Positions 6,689 through 15,015 are shown, counted from the stretch's first letter. The stretch is 64,000 bases of DNA from Thermohalobaculum sp951813525 (GCA_951813525.2 CATOTJ020000002.1:806001-870000), one strand, 5' to 3'. Numbers and translations are program-made. Notes: a model not told the origin generated them from the sequence alone.

Positions 6689-8520
6689 GAAACATCTCCA
6701 TGCTTTGCCGCGTATCCACGCGGCGTATAAACCCGTGCTCTGCCACCGACTTTGACGGTTCGCGATTGCGACGACCCGATCAGGACCACAGTCATCATGT
6801 CGACCTGATCGACATGCACGTCGGCAAGGTCATGGACGGTAACCCGCTCGTCGGGCCGCCCCAGCGTCCGCGCCAACACAACGGGCGTATTTGCCGGGCG
6901 ATGCCGCTGCAACAGATCCAAGGCCCAGGGAAACAGTTCGCGCCGCCGGACCGAAACCGGATTGTAGAAGGCGATCACAAAATCTCCCTCCGCCGCCGCG
7001 CGGACCCGGCGTTGAATATCGCCGCGCGGTGTCAGCAGATCCGACAGTGATATCGCGCAGAAATCATGACCCAGAGGTGCCCCGATCCGCGCCGCCGCCG
7101 CTTGCAATGCAGAAACCCCGGGCGCCGAGACAACCTCGACCCGGCGTGCTGCCGCGCTGACACCGTTTTCGGACCGGTCCATCAACTCGTAGACCAGCGC
7201 CCCCATCGCATAGATCCCGGCATCGCCCGAGCAGATCAGGGCGACATGCACTCCCTCGGCCGCGCGCTCCAGGGCGTGGCGGCAACGATCTTCCTCGCCG
7301 CCCAGCGGAAAATCCCGGCGCGGCTTGCCCCGCGCCACCGGACCCAGCAGGTCAATGTAAAGGCCATATCCGACCAGCTCGTCAGCGGCAGCAATCAGGC
7401 GCGATGCTTCCGGTGTGCGCCAATCGGCCTGACCGGGACCAATACCAACCAGGCTGACCTGACCCCGCGCGCGTCCCGGCAGATCGACAATCGGCCCCGG
7501 CGCCCGGGCAATCGCCACCGTCGCATTGGCCGATTTCCGTTTCTCCACAATCAGCGTGCCGTCCGGCCCTGCTGCCGCCAAAGCCGCGCCTTCGGCCACG
7601 CCGTGACATCCAACCTCGGCAAAGACAACATCCGACGGATTGGCCAGCCGTGGCGCCTCCAACTCCAACCGCGCCGCATCGAAAAACCGGGCCGGTACCT
7701 TCAACGCATCGGCCAGGTCCAAGACCGCTGCCTCGTCCGCCTTCAGGTCCAGCGAATATACCCCGGAAACCGCCTCGTCCGGCACGCCTGCTGATGACAG
7801 GGCGGCGCGCGCCAGCCCCGCCAATTCGTCCGCCGGGCAGTCCCGGGCACACCCGACGCCCAGCGCAATTTCGGTTCGCTCGTGACTGACGGTCCGGTCC
7901 GGCAACGCCTGTCCGTCCGAATTAAGCCCGTGAACCGTGACCCGCCCAGTTGCCCCGCAAGGCGCAGGATCAATCGAAACATTCGCCAGACCGGCCAACC
8001 CGGCCAGATGCCCGGCGTCACCGGTCAGTCGTGCCGGCGCCCCCGCCAGCAAATCAGCGGTCAGTCCCGCGACCGCATCCTTTCCCCGCAGGCGCCAGCC
8101 AGGCGGCGGCGCATCCAGCGCCGAACCCAAGGACAAATCCCCCGCGGTCGTCACAGACGGCGCGATGCCCAGAACGGCGCCGATCCGCGTCGCCAGATCG
8201 TTCGCCCCGCGATGACCGCCCAACAGGGGAACAACTGCCGAACCGTCCTCGGAAACCGCCAAAACTGGTGGCTCTCGCCATTTGTCCGACAGCAACGGCG
8301 CAACGGCACGGATCAGAATTCCAGCCGCACAGATCCCGACAACAGGGATGCCTGCGGCAAACAGATCGCGCACATGCGCGGTCGTTTCCTCAAACGTCAC
8401 ATCGGCATTGGTGCGCCCGGCGCGCCCATGCACGCTGCCGCCGATCTCGGCGGAAATCCGGCGGGCCAGCGCCTCCCCCCCGGGGGTCAGGCAAATCAGG
8501 ACGGTGTCTGGGTCAGCCAA
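6685..8520 (-). CDS. cobJ: CbiG-CobJ fusion: cobalt-precorrin-5A hydrolase and precorrin-3B C17-methyltransferase
   Basis: This 611-residue protein joins two enzymes. Residues 1 to about 330 are CbiG-like: the core GGHRGANDLATRIG is the CbiG mid-domain signature and the section ending in VGCHGVAEGAALAAAG matches the CbiG/CobE C-terminal domain. CbiG opens the delta-lactone and releases the two-carbon fragment as acetaldehyde. From about residue 350 (VSLVGIGPGQADW) it is a CobJ/CbiH methyltransferase with ICSGDAGIYAMG and AFYNPVSVRRR motifs, which methylates C17 and drives ring contraction. Both domains look full length, with no frameshift. It overlaps cobI at its start and cobM at its end. 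The order of fusion parallels the chemistry: lactone formed by CobJ/CbiH is opened by CbiG. Confidence 0.93.
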   Translation of the reverse strand: MADPDTVLICLTPGGEALARRISAEIGGSVHGRAGRTNADVTFEETTAHVRDLFAAGIPVVGICAAGILIRAVAPLLSDKWREPPVLAVSEDGSAVVPLLGGHRGANDLATRIGAVLGIAPSVTTAGDLSLGSALDAPPPGWRLRGKDAVAGLTADLLAGAPARLTGDAGHLAGLAGLANVSIDPAPCGATGRVTVHGLNSDGQALPDRTVSHERTEIALGVGCARDCPADELAGLARAALSSAGVPDEAVSGVYSLDLKADEAAVLDLADALKVPARFFDAARLELEAPRLANPSDVVFAEVGCHGVAEGAALAAAGPDGTLIVEKRKSANATVAIARAPGPIVDLPGRARGQVSLVGIGPGQADWRTPEASRLIAAADELVGYGLYIDLLGPVARGKPRRDFPLGGEEDRCRHALERAAEGVHVALICSGDAGIYAMGALVYELMDRSENGVSAAARRVEVVSAPGVSALQAAAARIGAPLGHDFCAISLSDLLTPRGDIQRRVRAAAEGDFVIAFYNPVSVRRRELFPWALDLLQRHRPANTPVVLARTLGRPDERVTVHDLADVHVDQVDMMTVVLIGSSQSRTVKVGGRARVYTPRGYAAKHGDVS

Positions 8521-9212
8521 GGGTCGCTCCCCCTTGTGATCAGGATCATCGAAAAATACGGCGCCGTCGCCGGGGCCTCGGTCAGCGGCGCAACCGTCTC
8601 GGCGCCCATTGATGCCCGCTCGACATAACCCGCAATCCGCGAAAGTCCCATATCGTCCAACAACGCCCGCAATCGCGGCAGATGGCGGCCGACCTTCATG
8701 ATCGCCACGGTTTCGGCCGCTTCAATTCGCGGTCGCAAAGCATCGTCAGGCAGGGGGCCGGGCAGAACGGTCAAAACGTCGTTGCGCGAAACCAGCGGAC
8801 GCCCCAGCGCCGATGCACAGGCCCCCAGCGAGGAGACACCCGGCACGATCTCGACCTCATGGTCTTCCGCCAACCGGGTGTAAAGATACATGAACGAGCC
8901 ATAAAACAGCGGATCGCCTTCGCACAGAACGATCACATCCCGCCCGGCCGTCAGGTGCCCCGCAATCTCGTGCGCCGCCCCTTCATAGACCTCCTGCGCC
9001 GGGAACCGCTCGGCGCGCATCGGCACGATCATTGGGATTTCAACCGCGCCCTCCGAAATCGCCCCTGCCGCAATCTGCCGGGCCAGACTGGGGCCCGTGT
9101 CCGGCGCGGGATAGGCGATAACGGACGCCGAGGATATCAACCGGTGCGCCTTCAGCGTCATCAGTTCCGGGTCGCCCGGACCGACGCCCACGCCATAAAG
9201 CCGCCCGCTCAT
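8496..9212 (-). CDS. cobI: Precorrin-2 / cobalt-precorrin-2 C20-methyltransferase
   Basis: The 238-residue enzyme adds the C20 methyl group. Motifs: GRLYGVGVGPGDPELMTLKA at the N-terminus, VIVLCEGDPLFYGSFMYL near residue 90, and EIVPGVSSLGACASALG. I chose the ATG at 9212 because it overlaps the TGA of cobL as ATGA and begins right before the conserved region; an ATG five codons upstream also exists. The C-terminus overlaps the fusion gene by 25 bases. Precorrin-2 versus cobalt-precorrin-2 as substrate cannot be told from the sequence, but the adjoining CbiX favours the cobalt form (CbiL-like). Confidence 0.94.
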   Translation of the reverse strand: MSGRLYGVGVGPGDPELMTLKAHRLISSASVIAYPAPDTGPSLARQIAAGAISEGAVEIPMIVPMRAERFPAQEVYEGAAHEIAGHLTAGRDVIVLCEGDPLFYGSFMYLYTRLAEDHEVEIVPGVSSLGACASALGRPLVSRNDVLTVLPGPLPDDALRPRIEAAETVAIMKVGRHLPRLRALLDDMGLSRIAGYVERASMGAETVAPLTEAPATAPYFSMILITRGSDPWLTQTPS

Positions 9213-10450
9213 TTGATCAGCGCCCATTGCGTCACCGGCATGGCGGGGCGCCAGCCGGTCAACTCTCCGACGGGGCTCGCACGCTGCACGGAAACGCGCG
9301 TCAACTCTCCGCCATGCTGCGAGTGCAGGGCCAGCAAGACAGCTTCGCTTTCCAGCGTCACCGCATTGGCGACCAACCGCCCACCGGCAGGCAGGCGCGT
9401 CCAGGCCGCGTCAAAAACCGCCTCGGACAATCCGCCGCCGATAAAGACAGCATCCGGGCGGCGTATATCGGCGCTCGTTCCTTTGGGTGCCGGTACGGCC
9501 TCCAGTGCCGCTGGCGCGCTTCCTTCGATCAACTCCAATCGCGGTGTGCCCAGCGCCATGGCATTGCGCCCAGCCATCGCCAGGCGCTGCGGGTTAAGGT
9601 CGAACCCAACCGCCGCTCCGTCCTTTGCCGCCCTCATCCACTCAATCGCGACCGAGCCGCAGCCAACCCCGATATCCCACAAGACCGCGCCTCGCGCAGG
9701 CATCAGCCGCGACAGCGTCATGGCCCGCACTTCGCGCTTGGTCAGCTTGCCATCATGCTCGAACGCATCATCGGGCAGGCCCGGTCCGCGCGGTAACAAT
9801 GTCTCGGGCTGGCCCTTGCATTCAATCGCAAGCGTGTGGAACGCAGGCATCTCTGCAGCAGGATCCGCGGCGGCCCAATCCGCCGCGCTCGCTTCGGTGC
9901 GCGTCTCCGACGCCCCGCCCAAACTGCCGAGAACCGTCATGGGTGACGCACCATAACCGCGCGCCGCCAATAACCGTGCCAGCGCGCCGGGCGTTGCGGC
10001 CCCCGCCGTCAACACCAACAATCGCGCGCCCGGCCAGAACCAGGGCACCACCTGCTCGGCAGGCCGCCCGTGCGCTGTCAACGTCTCCACATCGGCCAAG
10101 GACCAACCCATTCGGCAGGCCGCAAATTGAAACGCCGACAATTGCGGGTGAAACGTGATCTCGCCCGCCGGGATCGCCTTGGTCAGGCGTGCACCCACCG
10201 AAAACCACAATGGATCGCCGGTTGCCAGGACCACGGGGCGCCGGGCTTTCATTGCCTTCAACTCATCGATCAACGCCGAAAACGGGTGCGGCCAACGCAG
10301 CCGTTCCGCCGTCAGATCCGGCGTCAGCTGGTGATGGCGCTCGCCGCCGATAATTACCTCGGCGCCCATGACCGCGGCGCGCGCAGCCGCCGACAATCCG
10401 TCGATGCCGTCTTCACCGATCCCGATAACGGTCAGCCATGGCTCGCTCAT
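9209..10450 (-). CDS. cobL: Precorrin-6B C5,15-methyltransferase / C12-decarboxylase (CbiE-CbiT type)
   Basis: This 413-residue bifunctional protein methylates C5 and C15 and removes the C12 acetate carboxyl group. The N-terminal part (to about 200) is CbiE-like, beginning LTVIGIGEDGIDGLSAAA with the ATGDPLWFSVGARL block. The C-terminal part (from about 230) is CbiT-like with the SAM site LWDIGVGCGSVAIEWMRA and a later PDAVFIGGGL. Length fits CobL. It overlaps cobH and cobI by four bases each, so all are probably translated in a coupled way. Confidence 0.95.
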   Translation of the reverse strand: MSEPWLTVIGIGEDGIDGLSAAARAAVMGAEVIIGGERHHQLTPDLTAERLRWPHPFSALIDELKAMKARRPVVLATGDPLWFSVGARLTKAIPAGEITFHPQLSAFQFAACRMGWSLADVETLTAHGRPAEQVVPWFWPGARLLVLTAGAATPGALARLLAARGYGASPMTVLGSLGGASETRTEASAADWAAADPAAEMPAFHTLAIECKGQPETLLPRGPGLPDDAFEHDGKLTKREVRAMTLSRLMPARGAVLWDIGVGCGSVAIEWMRAAKDGAAVGFDLNPQRLAMAGRNAMALGTPRLELIEGSAPAALEAVPAPKGTSADIRRPDAVFIGGGLSEAVFDAAWTRLPAGGRLVANAVTLESEAVLLALHSQHGGELTRVSVQRASPVGELTGWRPAMPVTQWALIK

Positions 10451-11082
10451 CTTTTGCCTCCCGCCAGCCCGGCCAGCGCGTTGACCGCCGCCGCCGCCAT
10501 CGCCGAACCGCCGCGCCGCCCACGCAGGGTCAAAAACGGCGCGCCGCGCGGGTCACTGGCCAGTTCGGCCTTGGATTCCGCCGCGCCAACAAACCCGACC
10601 GGAAATCCCAGGAACGCCGCGGGGCAGGGCGCCCCGTCATCGATCCGCTCCAGCAAATGAAAAAGTGCGGTCGGCGCATTGCCGATGGCCACGACCGCGC
10701 CGCTCAGATCCTGGTCCCACAATTCGACCGCCGCCGCGGACCGGGTATTGCCCGTCTCGCGCGCCAGATCCGGGACCGTAGGATCGTTCAGCGTGCAGAT
10801 CACCCGATTATCGGCAGGCAACAGGCGCCGGATCACCATCGCGGCCACGGCCTCGCAATCGCACAGCACCGGAGCCCCGGCCCGCAAGGCCGCGACCGCC
10901 GATGCAACAATGCCACCCGACCATGCCAGCCGGGCCGTGATCTCGGGCATCCCGCAGGCGTGAACCAGCCGCACCGCCACCGGTTGCAGGTCATCCGGCA
11001 GATGGTCCAACCGCGATTCACGTTCGACGATCTGGAACGATTGGCGGTAAATCTCGGCAGGGTCGCGCTCGTATCGCAACAT
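10447..11082 (-). CDS. cobH: Precorrin-8X / cobalt-precorrin-8 methylmutase
   Basis: The 211-residue enzyme moves the methyl group from C11 to C12, giving (hydrogeno)byrinate. The motifs YRQSFQIVERES at the N-terminus and RLVHACGMPEI (the His is the family's catalytic residue) are intact, as are GNAPTALFHLLE and GFPVGFVGAAESK. Size is normal. Its start touches the last base of the upstream uncharacterised gene and its stop overlaps cobL. In a cobalt-early pathway this is CbiC. Confidence 0.95.
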   Translation of the reverse strand: MLRYERDPAEIYRQSFQIVERESRLDHLPDDLQPVAVRLVHACGMPEITARLAWSGGIVASAVAALRAGAPVLCDCEAVAAMVIRRLLPADNRVICTLNDPTVPDLARETGNTRSAAAVELWDQDLSGAVVAIGNAPTALFHLLERIDDGAPCPAAFLGFPVGFVGAAESKAELASDPRGAPFLTLRGRRGGSAMAAAAVNALAGLAGGKR

Positions 11083-12011
11083 CAGGCGGCCTCCCGCAGG
11101 GCCTGTTCATGCCCTGCACCCAGGATCCAGGCTTCCTCGGTTTCGATGATCCGGCGTTCGTCTGCCGTAAGGTCCGCAGCCGCCTCGAACAGCGGCGCCA
11201 GACCACCCGCATCGTCCAGCGCCGCATAGGCCGCCGCCGTCACGCGGACCTGGGCCGCGTCCTTGACTTCACCATCCCTGCGCCCGGCCTCGATGGCGCG
11301 GTCCAAAAGCGACGGATAAATTTCTGCCAGAACAACCGGCGCCTCGCCGGGCGTCAGACCGGTTTCAAACGGCCAAACGGCAACCCGGCCGCGCAGGCGG
11401 GCATCCCGGCGCAGGCGGTTCAGCGCTGGCAGGCCCAACAAAACCTGTCCCCCGACCGATCCGGTGGTGAACAGTTTCCAGACCGGCTGTGCGCGCGTCA
11501 CGCGCTGTTCTACCAAACGCCGCTCCGGCACCTGATCATAGACGATCCCGGCCTTTCGCTCGGCCAATCCCGGAATATCCGCGCCCGCGGGCCGCCCCCA
11601 AAACGGCCCCGGCCCGTCGAACAGCGCATTGATCCGCCCGGCGCATTCGAACCGGTCGTTGGCATTGTCGGGCGCATCGGCGATGTTTTCCGTCAACCAG
11701 TCCCACAGCGCCAGCGCAGATGCCGCCCCGCAGACATGCCGGGCAAATCCGACCGGATAACCGAAGGGAAAATCAAACCCGACCAGCACCCGCTGACCCA
11801 AATCGGCTTCGGCTGCGATCAGATGCGCCAGGATCGCAACCGCCTCGGCCCGCGTCGTCGGGTTGCCGATCGCCTGCAACCCGTCCTGCCGCGATCCATC
11901 AGCGTGGCCGCCGCCGCGGCGGTGCAACGCCCACCAGATACTGTCACCGCCCCGTTTCGGGGTCTTGGCCGAAGACCAATCCACAATGATGACCGTATCG
12001 AACAGCGCCAC
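11082..12011 (-). CDS. Uncharacterised protein embedded in the corrin operon
   Basis: The product is 309 residues. It lacks a signal peptide and membrane segments and so is probably cytoplasmic. It starts DTVIIVDWSSAKTPKRG, an Asp-bearing first strand like those of RNase-H-fold proteins, and later has VLVGFDFPFGYPVGFAR, a second Asp strand. This pattern resembles DUF429-type families, but I cannot confirm the assignment. A segment GGQVLLGLPALNRLRR and a further acidic region (LAEIYPSLLD) follow. It lies between cbiX and cobH with essentially no spacing on either side (one base to cbiX, one-base overlap with cobH), so it is made together with corrin enzymes. No known missing step is obviously matched by its motifs. 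Confidence 0.65.
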   Translation of the reverse strand: MALFDTVIIVDWSSAKTPKRGGDSIWWALHRRGGGHADGSRQDGLQAIGNPTTRAEAVAILAHLIAAEADLGQRVLVGFDFPFGYPVGFARHVCGAASALALWDWLTENIADAPDNANDRFECAGRINALFDGPGPFWGRPAGADIPGLAERKAGIVYDQVPERRLVEQRVTRAQPVWKLFTTGSVGGQVLLGLPALNRLRRDARLRGRVAVWPFETGLTPGEAPVVLAEIYPSLLDRAIEAGRRDGEVKDAAQVRVTAAAYAALDDAGGLAPLFEAAADLTADERRIIETEEAWILGAGHEQALREAA

Positions 12012-13169
12012 CTAGCTGTCCTTGGCGTGTTTACGAACGCTTTCAGGTCCCATCGGATGGTCGGCATGGGGATAGGGCGGATGATGGTGGTCATGATCCC
12101 CATGATCGTGCGCGTGGCTGTGGCTGTGGCTGTGCCCATGATCGTGCGCGTGCCCATGATCGTGTTTATGGCTGTGATCATGCGCGTGATGGTGATGATG
12201 ACCGCCCGGCTGATGCTCCGGCAACCGGCACACCCCCGTGCAGAAATCATCGCACAACGCACAATCCGCAACGTTCGATCCGGGCGCGCTGGCACCCTGG
12301 CCCTCGACATGGTGGTGATGGCTTTCTTGCGGACTGCCAACCTCGGCCTCAAAGCCCAGTACCTGCGTGCGATATTTGCACATCGCACAGTTCATCAGGT
12401 TCTCGCCGTCCAAAATCTCGGTCACCCGTTCGGCAAAGGTATCAATAACCTGGTCGTGATCGTTCAAGTACGCCGCTTTGACGAAATCGATCTCGGGATG
12501 CGCCGCCGCGACCAGATCCGTGAACCCGTAAATCCGATCGACCAGAACGCCTGTGAACAGGAAATAGGGAAAGACGATGATCCGCCGGAAACCCAGTTTT
12601 GCGGCCTTCTCCAAACAAGGCTCGACCAGTGGAAAGGTCACTCCGGAATATCCGGTCTCGGCCCAGCCGAAACCCAGGCCTTCCCACAGCAGCCGCGTGA
12701 TCTTGGCGACATTGCCATTGGCATCCGGGTCCGACGCGCCGCGCCCGATGACAACCAGACAGGTCTCGTGCGCGGGCACGCCCCCCCCCGCAGCATCCGC
12801 CGCGGCAATGGCCGCCTTCACCCGGTCGGCCGCCGCGGCAACCATCCGCGGATCAACGCCCAGCTCGCGCCCATACTGAACCTTGATGCCGTGCTGGGCC
12901 GAATAGGTGTTCAGAACCGAAGGAATATCGTTCTTGGCGTGCATGGCGGCGAACAACATGCCCGGCACGGCCAGAATATGGTCGCAACCTGCCTTGCGCA
13001 GCGTATCCATGCCATCGCGCAGAACCGGGTTCGCGAATTCCAGATACCCGTGCTCGACCGGCCAGTCCGGAAACCGGTCGCGCAGCCGCTTGGCGACCAC
13101 GGCAAATTCGTCGACTGCGGCCTGGCTGCGCGAGCCATGGCCGCAGACCATCACGCCAATTCGGCTCAT
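12012..13169 (-). CDS. cbiX: Sirohydrochlorin cobaltochelatase, long form with Fe-S motif and His-rich tail
   Basis: The 385-residue protein inserts cobalt into sirohydrochlorin, the defining step of the cobalt-early B12 route. Two chelatase-like halves are present: the first begins RIGVMVCGHGSRSQ with the metal-binding His, and the second includes VVIGRGASDP and FPYFLFTGVLVDRI. Near residue 255 a motif MNCAMCKYR matches the MxCxxC cluster-binding site of long CbiX proteins, and two further Cys pairs follow (CALCDDFCTG). The final 60 residues form a tail with about 26 histidines, probably for metal storage or delivery. It overlaps the small upstream gene by four bases. Other chelatases (CbiK, CobN) are not in the window. 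Confidence 0.93.
   Translation of the reverse strand: MSRIGVMVCGHGSRSQAAVDEFAVVAKRLRDRFPDWPVEHGYLEFANPVLRDGMDTLRKAGCDHILAVPGMLFAAMHAKNDIPSVLNTYSAQHGIKVQYGRELGVDPRMVAAAADRVKAAIAAADAAGGGVPAHETCLVVIGRGASDPDANGNVAKITRLLWEGLGFGWAETGYSGVTFPLVEPCLEKAAKLGFRRIIVFPYFLFTGVLVDRIYGFTDLVAAAHPEIDFVKAAYLNDHDQVIDTFAERVTEILDGENLMNCAMCKYRTQVLGFEAEVGSPQESHHHHVEGQGASAPGSNVADCALCDDFCTGVCRLPEHQPGGHHHHHAHDHSHKHDHGHAHDHGHSHSHSHAHDHGDHDHHHPPYPHADHPMGPESVRKHAKDS
12085..12200. repeat. Low-complexity CATG/GTGGCTGTG repeat tract inside cbiX
   Basis: Short units such as CATGATCGTGCGCGTG and GTGGCTGTGGCTGTG recur here. On the minus strand they encode alternating His-Asp and His-Ser dipeptides of the CbiX tail. Such a tract is prone to slippage, so tail length may vary among relatives. 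Confidence 0.7.
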
Positions 13170-13327
13170 CTTGCGCGCCGGACCAGCAAGACCAACCCCG
13201 CCACGGCGCAGATCGCGGCCACTGCGGCGATTTCTTCGCCATGGCCATGCAGACCGGCACCGTGACCGGGATGGGCGGCGGCCGAGGCCGGAACCAGTGC
13301 GGTGGCAAAAGCTGCGATACGGATCAT
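13166..13327 (-). CDS. Small His-containing membrane protein, first gene of the corrin operon
   Basis: The 53-residue product starts MIRIAAFATALVPASAAAHP, a signal peptide or membrane anchor. It has a short His-rich stretch HPGHGAGLHGHGEE and a C-terminal hydrophobic helix ending in basic residues (VLLVRRAR). Small HPGH-type proteins are widespread in Rhodobacterales beside metal genes; I do not know a defined function. The ATG at 13327 has a GAGAGGG ribosome site; a longer in-frame start at 13387 lacks one. The stop overlaps the cbiX start by four bases, so it is coupled to the chelatase. A periplasmic cobalt-binding or delivery role is only an inference. The 250-base divergent region upstream (13328-13577) shows no B12 box on either strand. 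Confidence 0.7.
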   Translation of the reverse strand: MIRIAAFATALVPASAAAHPGHGAGLHGHGEEIAAVAAICAVAGLVLLVRRAR

Positions 13328-13577
13328 GTCATTTCCCTCTCTTGTTAACGCGCACAACGAGGGCAGGGGCAAATGACCCCCGAACAACCCAGGCCTCGGC
13401 CCCCGATATGGGTCGGCCTCCGCTCCGGTCCCGCTCAGCCCCGTAAGGTGCGCTGTTCGTCCTCATTCCATACTCCTGCACTTGGTCGCCTTCAACGCCA
13501 AAAACGCCTCGATTGGCCGCAGACACGACCCGGCCCGGGCGCTAAAACCCGGCTGTCCGATTCTTAAAGGAAACTTC

Positions 13578-13976
13578 ATGACCACGACGATTTTCGTCTG
13601 CGACACATGCCGGCATTCCCGCGAGGACAAGATCGGTCCCGACGGCAAGACCGGCGGCGAGATCCTCGCCGATCACATCGAAGCCCTCGCCGCGGATGTG
13701 TCAGAGCTGACCGTCGAGCGCCAATCCTGCCTGATGGGGTGCGAGCGTCATTGCAACACGGCCATCACCGCGCCCGGCAAATTGACCTATGTGCTGGGCA
13801 TGTTTACGCCGACCGGCGCCTCGGCCGAAGCCGTCGTCGAATACGCCCGCCACCACTCTGCGTCGGAAACCGGCCGGGTTCCGTTCAAACAATGGCCGCA
13901 AGGGGTCAAAGGTCACTTCGTGGCCCGTATCCCTGCGCTCACGGTGGCAGAAACGGGCAGCGACAATGCTGAATGA
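13578..13976 (+). CDS. DUF1636-type cysteine-containing (metal-binding) small protein
   Basis: The 132-residue product has TIFVCDTCRHS near the N-terminus and RQSCLMGCERHCNTAI in the middle, a Cys pattern like that of thioredoxin-like [2Fe-2S] ferredoxins. The family is known as DUF1636 and is often found with cobalamin or CobW genes; its reaction is not known to me. An AAAGGAAA site precedes the ATG at 13578. The end overlaps the cobT start by 11 bases, so it leads the plus-strand B12 operon. A redox or metal-handling role in corrinoid synthesis is inference. Confidence 0.82.
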   Translation: MTTTIFVCDTCRHSREDKIGPDGKTGGEILADHIEALAADVSELTVERQSCLMGCERHCNTAITAPGKLTYVLGMFTPTGASAEAVVEYARHHSASETGRVPFKQWPQGVKGHFVARIPALTVAETGSDNAE

Positions 13977-15006
13977 TGTTAAGATCGGTGCACCGGATGG
14001 CGCGCGCACAGCGCGCGTCCAGGGCCAGATCGACATCAAAACCAAACCGCCCGGATCGCTTGGCCGGATCGAGGCTTTGGCCGTCCAGATGGCCGGGGCT
14101 CAGGACACCGACACGCCCGTTGCCGATCCCGCACATCTGCTGATCTTCGCAGGCGACCACGGCATGGTTGCGGCAGGCGTCTCGGCCTGGCCCAGCGATG
14201 TGACCGCGCAGATGGTCCTCAACTTTCTGTCGGGCGGTGCCGCCGCCAATGTTTTTGCCCAGACCGTCGGCGCCGCGATCACCGTCGCAGACGCGGGCGT
14301 GATGGGCGACTTGCCCGACCACCCCGGACTGGCACGCGCCGGGATCAGGGCAGGCACCCGCAATGCCATCACTGAGGACGCACTGACGCCCGGTGAAATC
14401 ACCGCCGCGCTGCAATTCGGCGCCGATTGCGCCAATCGCGCGGTCGGGCAGGGCGCCCGCGTCATCGCCCTTGGCGAAATGGGCATCGGCAACACAGCAT
14501 CGGCAGCGCTGCTGGCCCACGCCATCGACGGGATCGATCTTGCAGGCCTCACCGGCCCAGGCGCCGGGCTCGATGCCCCGGGCGTTGCCCGCAAACTCGA
14601 CCTTTTGGCACAGGCCGCTGCGCGCAGGCCCGGACCGCTTTCTCCGTTCGATGCGCTCTGCGCATTCGGCGGTTTGGAAATCACCGCCATGGCGGGCGCT
14701 ATGATCGCGGCTGCGGCGGCCAAGTGCACCGTTCTGGTCGATGGGTTCATTTCGACAGCCGCCGCCCTGGCCGCACGCCGCGCCCGGCCCGAAATTGCGC
14801 CCTATCTGATCCATGCCCACCAGTCCCACGAACCGGGACACACGCTGATGCTCGCCTCGTTGGGGGTGGAAGCCTTGCTGAAACTCGATATGCGCCTGGG
14901 CGAAGGGACCGGCGCATTGCTTGCGCTTCCCCTGTTGCGGGCGTCCTGTAATATGCTAACCGATATGGCGACTTTCGAAAGCGCCGGCGTCTCAGGCAAG
15001 GACTAG
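13966..15006 (+). CDS. cobT: Nicotinate-nucleotide--dimethylbenzimidazole phosphoribosyltransferase
   Basis: The 346-residue enzyme activates dimethylbenzimidazole to alpha-ribazole 5'-phosphate for the lower ligand. Typical segments are KPPGSLGRIEALAVQ, IFAGDHGMVAAGVSA, LGEMGIGNTASAALL, HQSHEPGHTLML and the C-terminal LDMRLGEGTGALLAL, where the Glu is the catalytic base. Length is normal. The ATG at 13966 lies inside the end of the DUF1636-type gene; the frame remains open further upstream but without homology. Bases 15007-15015 separate it from cobS. Confidence 0.95.
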   Translation: MLNDVKIGAPDGARTARVQGQIDIKTKPPGSLGRIEALAVQMAGAQDTDTPVADPAHLLIFAGDHGMVAAGVSAWPSDVTAQMVLNFLSGGAAANVFAQTVGAAITVADAGVMGDLPDHPGLARAGIRAGTRNAITEDALTPGEITAALQFGADCANRAVGQGARVIALGEMGIGNTASAALLAHAIDGIDLAGLTGPGAGLDAPGVARKLDLLAQAAARRPGPLSPFDALCAFGGLEITAMAGAMIAAAAAKCTVLVDGFISTAAALAARRARPEIAPYLIHAHQSHEPGHTLMLASLGVEALLKLDMRLGEGTGALLALPLLRASCNMLTDMATFESAGVSGKD

Positions 15007-15015
15007 GCACGGGTT

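Noticed and set aside
13328..13577. Possible second riboswitch in the divergent B12 control region
   Set aside because: The GCCACTG B12 box and the 3' CCAGGAGACC block are missing on both strands; only short GC hairpins are seen.
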